8,510 bases of DNA from Bacteroidaceae bacterium (GTDB lineage Bacteria > Bacteroidota > Bacteroidia > Bacteroidales > Bacteroidaceae). The stretch covers positions 1 to 8,510 of the forward strand of contig JAEEOD010000141.1 in assembly GCA_016284115.1 (NCBI GenBank), in the 5' to 3' direction. A program made the translations under genes and the position numbers. The number at the start of each line of letters is the position of its first letter. Position 1 is the stretch's first letter. This document shows, piece after piece, positions 1 to 8,100 of the stretch. The notes beneath the pieces are model-generated. The model worked only from the letters and a program-made list of their open reading frames with translations. It was not told the origin of the DNA and did not search any database.

Positions 1-908
1 CCAACATGACGACAGAGCTAAAGACCCAACTGACTACCATTACGGAACTCAGTGTCGCCAATGCCCTCGAGACACATCTGAAGAATATCTTTAGCGACTT
101 CGCCCACGACGTGAACCTCTCGTTCTACGATACCGAAACTACCAAAGAACGACTGGAGCACAAAGTTGATATTATCAACACAAATCAGACAACCTACGAC
201 CTCACCCTGCCAATGCGTAAATACTTGCATCTGGCTGTAGCCAACTTAGCAGAAAACAAAGTCGTAGGACTGGCAAAGGACAACTACAGTTACTCGTCCA
301 TGCTCGAACAGGCAGAAGGTACTGTGCCTGACGGTTCTTCCATCGAAATCATCGATTCGCATACCACAGGACTCTTTACCGCCCGACAGCCTATGGAAGT
401 GCTCTCTGGAGTCAGTCAGACATTCAATGTTCGCCTCTACATGGCTAATAGTGCCGCCACTCTGGTACTCGACCCTAAAGGCCACACCTTCAAAGACATT
501 AAGGTCTATGGCACAGGTTTTGCCAGCGAGTTCCACATAAGCGACAGTACATATGTCTTTCCTGCAGTCTCTCCATACATAAAGGCAGACAAAGTGGAGA
601 CAGGTAACGAACTGCTATGCTATTGTTCGGTGAACTTCCCATCGCCCGACACAGATCCGGCTTTGTCAACAAAAGAGACGACAGCCTCCGATCCTTCGTT
701 GTGGCAAATCAAGGTGTATCTCACCAAAATGGACGGCTCAGTTACGCAAACTGTGTTGGACATCCCTGAACCGCTGAAAGCTGGTGACCTGAAGATTATC
801 AAAGGCTCACTCGACGATGATGGTGCTGTACGACCATATGACCCTACAGTAGGTGTTAGCGTCGTATTGGATTGGAACAAAGGTGGAGAATACGAACCTA
901 TTTTATAA
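1..908 (+). CDS. Mfa2/FimB-like fimbrial anchor protein, N-terminus outside the window
   Basis: Family knowledge: Mfa2/FimB proteins anchor the stem of type V pili to the outer membrane and control fibre length. Seen: the frame is open to the left edge, and the first in-window ATG (base 6) is followed by 300 codons ending in TAA. A strand-rich first domain holds the SFYDTET and TYDLTLPMRKYLHLAVANL segments (about residues 39-80), where Mfa2 proteins usually carry a 'YD...G' strand and a 'LP.G.Y....AN' strand. The second domain ends with DIPEPLKAGDLKIIKGSL and VSVVLDWNKGGEY, which matches the usual 'L.aG....I...L' and 'V.ldW..g' ending. No signal peptide or lipobox is visible, so the ATG at base 6 is probably internal and the true start lies upstream; full-length relatives are modestly longer. 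Inferred: this is the first visible gene of the pilus operon, with the stem pilin expected further upstream. The family call rests on motif resemblance only. Confidence 0.78.
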   Translation, partial: NMTTELKTQLTTITELSVANALETHLKNIFSDFAHDVNLSFYDTETTKERLEHKVDIINTNQTTYDLTLPMRKYLHLAVANLAENKVVGLAKDNYSYSSMLEQAEGTVPDGSSIEIIDSHTTGLFTARQPMEVLSGVSQTFNVRLYMANSAATLVLDPKGHTFKDIKVYGTGFASEFHISDSTYVFPAVSPYIKADKVETGNELLCYCSVNFPSPDTDPALSTKETTASDPSLWQIKVYLTKMDGSVTQTVLDIPEPLKAGDLKIIKGSLDDDGAVRPYDPTVGVSVVLDWNKGGEYEPIL

Positions 909-920
909 TGATTATGAACC

Positions 921-956
921 CATGTGCGTACGCGCGTACACGTGCACGCGTGCATA
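921..956. repeat. 36-base alternating purine-pyrimidine tract with two 12-base palindromes
   Basis: Every step from 921 to 956 alternates pyrimidine and purine without a break, rich in CG, CA/TG and TA steps. Inside it are two perfect 12-base palindromes, GTACGCGCGTAC (928-939) and TGCACGCGTGCA (943-954). No U-rich stretch follows, so it is not an ordinary intrinsic terminator. It fills more than half of the gap between the anchor gene and the next lipoprotein gene and is far richer in G+C than the A/T-rich gaps elsewhere in the window. Sequence of this type is the classic Z-DNA former under negative supercoiling. As RNA it could form short hairpins. I know of similar alternating stretches in Bacteroidales intergenic DNA, but not of an established function. 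Confidence 0.8.
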
Positions 957-975
957 GATAAACAAGGTATAGACG

Positions 976-2700
976 TTGAAGAGGTTCGACTATCATATAT
1001 TACTATTATTACTCCTTTTCGCAACAATAACTGGTTGTAGTAAGGATGATGCTCTGTTACAGGATACACAAGAAGAAAATCCCGTAACAGTAGCTCTTGC
1101 TTTTTCTGTAACTACCCATGCCACTCCATATACTCGTATGAGTAGTGCAGTCGTACAGGATGAGGGACAATCTTATCGCGGCATAGAGTTGAGGAAAATC
1201 GTTCCTTTCGCAGTAGAAGGAGAGATTACCGCAACTGATATGCCTAAACTTTTCCAAGTAGTAGGAGAGGGGGAAAAACTTGTGAATTCACGCGCCTACT
1301 ACTATTATGACAACTGTGTTCTGATGTCTGGTGTGGCTTCGTTCCTAAGCTATGGACGAGCTCCGAAACCATTACCTGACAACAAGGACAACAAGGCTGC
1401 CAACGGCTCTATCATAGAGACATTCCCACTCAGTATGGCACCTAAAGATATCAGTTTTTCGCTTGAATCAATTTCAAACAAGGTTGTTAATAGTGTAGCT
1501 AACAGCCTTGCCCACTATATGTCTTTAATTGCTACGGCTAAAGGCAATGAAATTGCTTGGAAGGATGCTCCCAATGCTACACTCAAACTGATGTATCTGA
1601 ACTTCCTTAACCTGACAGAGGTAGAATCAAGCGGAAACGTCATGCCAGGTTCAACAGCTAACATCAAAGCATATACTCAAGCGCTGAAAACGGCGCTTAA
1701 CAACTTATCGTTGACAGGTGATGATGCCGCCATTCGTACGGCTATCATTGCTCGGATAGACGCAAACGCAGATAAACTAGACCCCGCAGGTGAATGGTGT
1801 AATTTCCCGGCTTCTATCGGACTGCCCGACGGAGCTGCCGCAGTTCGTTGGGATGGCGAGAAATTTGTGGCTGAAGTCTCCAATACATCATTGGCAGACA
1901 TCAACGGAATTGACCGTTTTGCCTTTCCGGCAGAACTTTACTATTACGGCAATAGCCGCATAAATACTTCAAATATAGACAAACGCAAGGCATCGTACAC
2001 AGATAGACCTTGGACTGAAGTGCTGGCAGACTATGAGTTTGCTAATGGATTAGTAAGTACTAACACACAGGCCGTAGCCATCAGAGAACCTCTGCAATAT
2101 GGTGTGGCACGATTACAGATAAAACTAAAAGAAACTGACGATTACCTTCAGGACTCCAAGGGTTCCAACGTTGAGGTCGGAACTGATAAATTCCCTCTGA
2201 CGGGTGTTCTTGTAGGAGGACAACTGCCAGTAGGATTTGACTTTAAACCGACAACAACTTACCCCATCTATTCTGAGGCAGATATTAAGTATATATACGA
2301 TAATCAGTTGCCTGAACTGTACCTCAGCTCTTCAGCTGATGCCACTCAGATGATTAATACACTTGTGCTGCAGACATACGACAATAAGAAAGTGCCTGTG
2401 GTGCTGGAGTTTATTAATAATAGCGATAAAGACTTCGAGGGTGTGGATGGTACCGTTTATAGAGGAACTAAATTCTACCTTGCGGCTGAGATTGACCCGG
2501 CTACAAAGTCAGAAGACCCTAATGAGACAATCCGTGATCGTGTGTTCACTCAGGACTATACGACCACACTAAATATGAAAGTAACAGGTTTGGCAAAAGC
2601 CTATAACGTAGTACCCAACCTACTGTCTCCACGACTTGAGTTGGGCGTAGAACTGGTAACGAAGTGGGCTGCCACAACTCCGGAGGAAGTGATATTTTAG
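976..2700 (+). CDS. Large fimbrillin-like surface lipoprotein (type V pilus accessory subunit), TTG start
   Basis: Seen: a 574-residue product whose N-terminus is a lipoprotein signal peptide, with basic MKR, a leucine-rich core (residues 8-16) and lipobox ITGC giving lipid Cys21. The next residues, SKDD, fit the lipoprotein export signal for surface display in Bacteroidetes. The start must be TTG at 976: an in-frame TAG lies at 970-972 and there is no ATG ahead of the signal peptide core. Residues 50-54 (TPYTR) hold a candidate Arg processing site. The C-terminal half has REPLQYGVARLQIKLK, FPLTGVLVGGQLPVGFDF and, near the end, VFTQDYTTTLNMKV followed by LLSPRLELGVEL, segments I associate with longer Bacteroides and Prevotella fimbrial subunits. 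The product is longer than a typical stem pilin, with an extra region at about 130-300. Family knowledge: such subunits polymerise by strand exchange after protease trimming. Inferred: it is an accessory subunit in the Mfa3/FimC-FimE position. The fimbrillin assignment is fairly secure, the exact role is not. Confidence 0.75.
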   Translation: MKRFDYHILLLLLLFATITGCSKDDALLQDTQEENPVTVALAFSVTTHATPYTRMSSAVVQDEGQSYRGIELRKIVPFAVEGEITATDMPKLFQVVGEGEKLVNSRAYYYYDNCVLMSGVASFLSYGRAPKPLPDNKDNKAANGSIIETFPLSMAPKDISFSLESISNKVVNSVANSLAHYMSLIATAKGNEIAWKDAPNATLKLMYLNFLNLTEVESSGNVMPGSTANIKAYTQALKTALNNLSLTGDDAAIRTAIIARIDANADKLDPAGEWCNFPASIGLPDGAAAVRWDGEKFVAEVSNTSLADINGIDRFAFPAELYYYGNSRINTSNIDKRKASYTDRPWTEVLADYEFANGLVSTNTQAVAIREPLQYGVARLQIKLKETDDYLQDSKGSNVEVGTDKFPLTGVLVGGQLPVGFDFKPTTTYPIYSEADIKYIYDNQLPELYLSSSADATQMINTLVLQTYDNKKVPVVLEFINNSDKDFEGVDGTVYRGTKFYLAAEIDPATKSEDPNETIRDRVFTQDYTTTLNMKVTGLAKAYNVVPNLLSPRLELGVELVTKWAATTPEEVIF

Positions 2701-2747
2701 TTAAGAGTTGAGAGTTAAGAGTTGAGAGTTAAGAGTTGAGTTGAATA
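2701..2747. repeat. Heptanucleotide tandem repeat, GTTRAGA type
   Basis: Starting directly after the TAG stop of the preceding gene, a 14-base unit TTAAGAGTTGAGAG is repeated almost three times (2701-2714, 2715-2728, 2729-2740) and then decays to TTGAAT. The 14-mer is two 7-base units, GTTAAGA and GTTGAGA. The array fills nearly the whole gap and ends about 8 bases before the next ATG, so it forms the leader between two pilus genes. No hairpin, promoter or terminator is visible. The block at 5025-5100 belongs to the same family. Arrays like this are familiar in Bacteroidales intergenic regions, with no function I can name. Confidence 0.9.
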
Positions 2748-2754
2748 TTAAACA

Positions 2755-4017
2755 ATGAGGAAAATGAAACATACGTTTGGACATATAACAGATAGGGGAG
2801 GCAACAGCTGGATGAATTGGCTGCTGATGCCTCTGTTGTTGCTATGTCTGTCAGCATGTTCTTCATCTGGTGATGACGATGATTATGTTGATCCGACAAA
2901 TCCAAACAATGCATCAAATACAAAACTGTATGTTTATGTCTATGCACCACAAGAAGCTCAATCTACTCGTGCATACGAAGGTGATGTGGTAGATCCGATA
3001 ATAAGGGAAAATTCTGTATATTCTCTGCAGATATGGGTGTTCGGACATGCCAGTCATAACCTTCTTGGATATTATGCTTCTACACAACCATCAAGTCTCA
3101 GCACATCAGAGCCTTACGAACTGATACAGATGACTATCGACGAGACATATGCAGAGACAGAAGAAGCCAGTCGCGAGCGTGTGGATGTGTATGTAGCAGC
3201 CAATGTAGCGAACAGCAACTGCAACGTGGAACTGGACGGACTGCTGACCCAGGCACAGTTGGAGGCAGCTCTGATACAGAAGACTACTGCCGACCCATTC
3301 GGAGTGACAACTCCTGTGTCTATTGTTCCTGAGAACGTAGGACTGCCTATGTCGGGAGTACTTCGCGACCAACCTGTAACAGGAACAGCTCCTGTACTGC
3401 GACTGGATAATGCCGGACAGGTAGCGAGAGTGCAGCTGATACGTACTGTTTCTAAACTGCGTTTCGCTTTCTCACGCCAGACAGATGAAGAGACTCTGAA
3501 GATTAACAGCATCAAACTGAATACAGAGATGCTACCTATAGCTCAATACATCTTTATGGCTGATGGAAAGCCTTATGACCGCAAGACCTGCCACATAAAG
3601 ACTGACGGCGGATATGAAACAGCAACACCAAACCTGCTTAGCGAAGCTATCACAGAGATTGCAGAAAACGAAGATCCTGCAGTCTATGCCTGGGGATATT
3701 ATGATGAAGAGTCTCCTGAGGCAGCTCCTCAAGCCTATGAGGCAAGAATTGAAACTGCCGCAAAAGATGGATACCTCACTCAAAAATATTTCTACCTGCG
3801 TGAGAGTGATAAACTGATACAGGGCGAAATAAAATACCAAGTAGGGGAGGGCGACGAACAAACTGCTACCTTCAAGATGGTGGATGAAGGAGGATTCTCC
3901 CGTAACCATGTATGGACCGTATATTCATATCTGGCAGAAGCTAAGTTGAAGGTGATAGTAGCTGAAGTGGCTCCTTGGAAACAGACGGAGACGAACTACG
4001 AATTCTATAACTGGTAA
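2755..4017 (+). CDS. Fimbrillin-family surface lipoprotein (type V pilus subunit)
   Basis: Seen: a 420-residue product with an unusually long basic n-region (residues 1-20), a hydrophobic core WLLMPLLLLCL and lipobox LSAC giving lipid Cys35. SSSGDDDDY follows, an acidic tract of the surface-export type. Fimbrillin-like features include KLYVYVYAP (57-65), the candidate Arg processing site QSTRA (Arg72), NSVYSLQIWVFGH, the typical 'v..L.I.VF' strand, and a C-terminal RNHVWTVYSYLAEAKLKVIVAEVAPWKQT, the usual 'RNh.y.v......L.V...v..W' ending of FimA/Mfa1-class proteins. An in-frame TAA at 2749 limits the start to the ATG at 2755 or the one at 2764. The ATG at 2812 would leave an n-region with no positive charge. 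The stop lies six bases from the next gene, indicating co-transcription and probable translational coupling. Inferred: accessory subunit in the Mfa3/Mfa4 position. A stem pilin is possible but less likely, since that gene normally precedes the anchor gene. Confidence 0.8.
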   Translation: MRKMKHTFGHITDRGGNSWMNWLLMPLLLLCLSACSSSGDDDDYVDPTNPNNASNTKLYVYVYAPQEAQSTRAYEGDVVDPIIRENSVYSLQIWVFGHASHNLLGYYASTQPSSLSTSEPYELIQMTIDETYAETEEASRERVDVYVAANVANSNCNVELDGLLTQAQLEAALIQKTTADPFGVTTPVSIVPENVGLPMSGVLRDQPVTGTAPVLRLDNAGQVARVQLIRTVSKLRFAFSRQTDEETLKINSIKLNTEMLPIAQYIFMADGKPYDRKTCHIKTDGGYETATPNLLSEAITEIAENEDPAVYAWGYYDEESPEAAPQAYEARIETAAKDGYLTQKYFYLRESDKLIQGEIKYQVGEGDEQTATFKMVDEGGFSRNHVWTVYSYLAEAKLKVIVAEVAPWKQTETNYEFYNW

Positions 4018-4023
4018 AGAAAG

Positions 4024-5043
4024 ATGAAGAAAGAAATATATAACATACTCGTCATTATGGCTCTACTGCTGATGGTAGTTGGCTGTTCGAAGGATTCTTC
4101 CGATGACTTCGGCACTAATGTTGCCACTACTCAGGAGGAGACTTATGCTCCACTTCAGATGGTGGGAGCAACACGTGCCGTATTGGGAGTTACAGACTGG
4201 AATGACATTCATACTTTTCTGACCAGTGGTACAACATTGGTAGAGGGAGGATTCAAATATGCAAGCGATACGGAAGAGTGGAGCACAAAACTGAGACTGA
4301 AATCCGGCACGCGCATCTACCGTCTTTATGGCTTTATGCCCGATGATGCTGAGTTGACTTCTGAACTGACATCATGGACAGATGAAGGAGCAGTATTACA
4401 TATAGAAAACGTAAATCCGCTGACTCTGGATGACTATTGTGTCGTAACAGGTGTACGCCAAGTGTTACTCCCAACAGACAAGACATCTGCCATACGAGGC
4501 AACTTCTCATTCGAGTATAAGAGCAATCGCTTGAACTATATCAATCTATTGCTTGATCACATGATGAGCCAATTAGAGTTCAACATGAAGATTAGTTTAA
4601 CATATAGTGCCTTACGCACTATCAAGGTAAAGAAAATGACCTTGAAGTTGGCAAACCTCAGTAGCATGAGTGTTGATATTACCTTAGCTAACAGCACAGG
4701 TATCAGCAATATAATCTATACTGCTACAGGCGCGACAGCAAACTCGTGCATCATCTTAAACGAGGAAAAAACTCTGACTACTACTCCTACAGTAATATGC
4801 AATGCTTATGTAGTGCCTGTAACGGATTTGTTTGATAATCTAGTGTTGGAGACAGAGTTTGATGTGTATGACAAAAATGGAAACAAGATAGCTGAACGAA
4901 CTGCAACCAATAAACTGACAACACCATTGAATGAGTTGGCAAGAGGAGAACAACGTACACTCTTGATTACTGTTGACCCCTCATACCTCTATGTGTTGTC
5001 AGACCCAGACTTGGACAACCCAACAATTAAAATTGAAAATTGA
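4024..5043 (+). CDS. Mfa-like fimbrillin-family lipoprotein
   Basis: Seen: a 339-residue product. MKKEIYNILV and a hydrophobic core lead to lipobox VVGC with lipid Cys21, followed by SKDSSDDF, a surface-export-type acidic stretch. GATRA (Arg51) is a candidate processing site. The middle carries GNFSFEYKSNRLNYI and LLLDHMMSQLEFNMKI (about residues 159-191), equivalent to the 'f.f.H..a.l.f.i' strand pair of Mfa-like fimbrillins. Then come TIKVKKMTLKLAN and a C-terminal domain with VICNAYVVPV and RGEQRTLLITVDPSYLYVLSDPDLDNP. The ATG lies six bases after the previous stop with A-rich sequence between, so the two genes are probably co-translated. The last codons (IKIEN, then TGA) lie inside the start of an intergenic repeat block, so the C-terminus may have been reshaped by the repeat. 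Inferred: accessory or tip-proximal subunit of similar size to Mfa4. Family likely, role uncertain. Confidence 0.77.
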   Translation: MKKEIYNILVIMALLLMVVGCSKDSSDDFGTNVATTQEETYAPLQMVGATRAVLGVTDWNDIHTFLTSGTTLVEGGFKYASDTEEWSTKLRLKSGTRIYRLYGFMPDDAELTSELTSWTDEGAVLHIENVNPLTLDDYCVVTGVRQVLLPTDKTSAIRGNFSFEYKSNRLNYINLLLDHMMSQLEFNMKISLTYSALRTIKVKKMTLKLANLSSMSVDITLANSTGISNIIYTATGATANSCIILNEEKTLTTTPTVICNAYVVPVTDLFDNLVLETEFDVYDKNGNKIAERTATNKLTTPLNELARGEQRTLLITVDPSYLYVLSDPDLDNPTIKIEN

Positions 5044-5100
5044 AAGTTGAGAATTGGAGAATTGAAAATTGGAGAGTTGAATGTTGAAAATGAAAATTAA
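5025..5100. repeat. Degenerate RTTGAAA heptanucleotide repeat
   Basis: About ten imperfect copies of a 7-base unit (ATTGAAA, GTTGAGA, ATTGGAG, GTTGAAT variants, a few of 6 or 8 bases) run from the last codons of the preceding gene to just before the ATG at 5105. This is a decayed member of the family seen cleanly at 2701-2747. It overlaps the stop codon at 5041-5043 and includes two in-frame ATGs (5081, 5090), which are therefore weak start candidates for the downstream gene. No hairpin terminator is visible. Confidence 0.85.
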
Positions 5101-5104
5101 AGAT

Positions 5105-8100
5105 ATGCGCAAGATAATAACCATCCTATTACTTTGTTTGACTGCAACACTGATGCAGGCACAGATTACTATTGGTGGTAGCATCTATGGCGGAGGTAAT
5201 GCCGGCGACACAGGTGGAAGTTCTAAGGTAAATATCTATGCCGGCAATCTGCATGCTGTATTTGCAGGTGCCCGCATGGCTAATGTTGGCGGTTATTCCT
5301 TCATACATCTCGATGGTGAACATGCCTCTGACTATATCCTTGCCGACTATATCTATGGTGGTAACGATATTGCCGGAACCATCGGCACTTCTGCAGAAAT
5401 TCCAACAGAACTGACGGAAGTAGGTGATAAGGATGTAGATCCAACAAAGAATGAGATTGACAATACCTGGAATGCCTTTGTGCGCATATCTACAAAGACC
5501 ATAACAACAGGTACAGGCAACGAGGCTGTAACAACAGAAGACCCTAATGCCAAGAAAATATATGTTGGACAGCTCTTTGGCGGCGGTAATGGCTACTATA
5601 CCTACGAGCCACAGCCCTCTGGACCTGGTACGGTAGTCAAGAATAGAGATACAGGTGAAGTAGTGGTTTCCAGTACAAATGAATTATCATCACCAACACT
5701 CGGTAAAACCTATCTGGAGCTTCTTGGAGGTTCTATCGTCTATGCATACGGTGGTGGCAATGATGCCACTATCACCGACAAAACGGTCATTTGCCTCAAC
5801 AACCCGAGCGAGGTTGTTAACAGCATCAAGGATACTCGCGTGACTACAGAGGATGAAGGCGAACTGCTTACCGAAGCGCGCTTCCAAATAATGAGGATCA
5901 ACACCACCTTCTCTTATCCAAGCAGTGATGCCTTCCAGATAGGACGTTTCTTTGGCGGAAACAACAAGGCGGATATGGCTATCCGTCCACGATGGAACCT
6001 GCAACGCGGCAAAGTCCGCAACCTCTATGGTGGTGGTAACGAAGGTCGCATGACCAGTCCTGAGGGCTTGCTCATGCAGGTAGAAGGTGCAGGTATGGTA
6101 GTTGATAACGTCTATGGTGGTTGTCGTAAGGCTGACGTGAAGCCTTTGTATAACAACGACGACGAAAATCCAGTTCCTTATAACCAAGTACAACTTGATC
6201 CCGAAGACAACCCAAATAGCATTCCTGCTGGTTATGCTTCTCGTGTCAGAGTATTGGCAGGTCATGTAAAAAATGTATACGGAGGTAACGATATCTCTGG
6301 TAATGTCTATGCAGGTAATACCGTTGGTATCATGACCCGTATCTATGGTGACGTTTATGGTGGTGGTAACGGCTCGTATGCTTATACAGATAATCCTCTG
6401 CTAAAGGACGATCCGCGTTGGAGGGATTTCTACTACAATCCTGATGAAATCCTTGCGGCAGCAGGCATTACAGGCGTAGAGGAGAAGCTCAAATCTGCCA
6501 CAGCCCTCAACCTCATTCGTCCTAACGCAGAGAAGGTGTCTATCCTCGTAAGAGGTAAAGATGCGGAACATCCTGCTATCGTGGACGGTGGCCTCTATGT
6601 GGGAGGAAACAGCGCCTCTCTGCGAGAGAACGTAGCGGGTATTGCTGCCGCTGACCAGACGCACATCAAGATTGGTTCGTACGCCATCATCGACAACGTG
6701 TTCCTCGGCAACAACGGCGAAAACATGATCAGATACAATGAACCTGATACCGAAGGAAGAAACGAAGGTGTGCTGCGCACCATGAAGAGGATCGACCTCA
6801 CTTCTGATGCTTCCCAGTTCAACTCTATGAATTTGGAGGATCAGGAAGTCTTTGCCGAATATATGGACGGCTGTGCCATGAAGGTGAAGTCAACCGTTGT
6901 CTTTGAAAGCAAAGCTAATGGCGATGCTGCTGACTACGTACCTTATTCCACCATGTTTGGTTCGTTCTACTGTGGTGGTAATGTGGGTAGTATGATTACT
7001 GAAGGTAAGACAACCATCAACTTCAGCGATAAGGTAATTATCTATAACAAGGTGGTGGGTGGTTGTAACAATGCTTTCGTTACTCCTCAAACAGGTTATA
7101 ATGCTATCTACGAAGGTGGTATAAATGGTGATCCTGACCCTGCACCAGCAGGCTCACCTGATGGAACTATCGGTGACAAGCTGGAGCTGAACTTCTCTGG
7201 TCTGAAGATACAGCCCAAGCGCTGGAATGATACTCACACAGAACTGATTTGGAATACCATAAGCTCATCAACAGGTGCAAACGTTGACCCCGTGACATCA
7301 GGTGCCTCTCCTGAAAGCCCTGTCACCAGTACTGATGCAGACTTAGACCGTCGTTTCGATGGTGGTAATATTTACGGAGGCTGTTATAACACGGGTTTTG
7401 TTAATGGTAATGTTGTCATTAATATCAACAGCTCTATCGTTGACCGTGACAGGCTCTTCGACGAAGTAGAAGAGGATGAATCGGGTGAGGACAAACTCTA
7501 TGGTAACGATCAATATCACATCACTAAGCGAAATAGTGGTGTCATCCTCTCCGAACAGGGTATGGACGTACTGGGTAAGGCGCTCAACGTGTTTGGTGGC
7601 GGTAAGGGTGTGGAAACTGAGATATGGGGCTCTGTCACCATCAACCTGAATCGTGGTTATATGTTCCAGATATTTGGAGGTAGTGAGGAAGGCGGTATCG
7701 GTAAGGGAACATATAATTGGAGTACCCAAAAGATTGATTACTCCTACGACCCAAGATACAGCACCTATATAAACCTGAAAGGCCCTATTGCCGGCGTTTC
7801 AAGGAAAGACAATATGACAGAGGATATTGCTGAATGCGAGTTTATGTATGGTGGCGGTTTCCTTGGTACTACAGCTGGTAACTGTATCATCAACTTAGGT
7901 AACGGACGAATCTTCGACTCCTTTGCAGGAGCATGTAATGCCGACGTTCTCGGACATACAGAGACTTACATCGGAACCAACGGTTTCCCATACGTTCGTG
8001 ACTTCGTATATGGCGGTAACGACCTGGGCGGACAGATTCTTGGAACTGCCAACTTCAACAGCCGTCTGCGCAGCGATGCCGTTCGCAGCAAGGTGTATAA

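Noticed and set aside
921..956. Intrinsic terminator or CRISPR-like unit in the palindromic tract
   Set aside because: The palindromes are not followed by a U-run, there is no spacer-repeat arrangement, and the downstream gene continues the same operon without a visible promoter.
620..1069. 149-codon minus-strand frame across the end of the anchor gene and the gap, rich in Cys, Thr and Arg
   Set aside because: It is antisense to two well-supported coding regions, and its odd Cys/Thr/Arg stretch is simply the translation of the alternating purine-pyrimidine tract.
2701..2747. CRISPR or direct-repeat array upstream of the 420-residue gene
   Set aside because: The units are contiguous 7/14-base repeats with no spacers, so this is a simple tandem repeat.
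3114..3909. Two overlapping-region minus-strand frames of 133 and 125 codons
   Set aside because: Both are antisense to the 420-residue fimbrillin gene, which has a complete lipoprotein signal and family-typical ending.
5128..5140. Bacteroidales -7 promoter box (TAnnTTTG) near TATTACTTTG
   Set aside because: The spacing is one base short of the consensus and the site lies inside the signal peptide codons of the giant gene, with no convincing -33 TTG partner.
5690..6265. 191-codon minus-strand frame, the longest antisense frame in the window
   Set aside because: It lies wholly inside the giant GGGN-repeat gene. Stop-free antisense is expected opposite the glycine-rich codons, and there is no signal peptide or recognisable motif.
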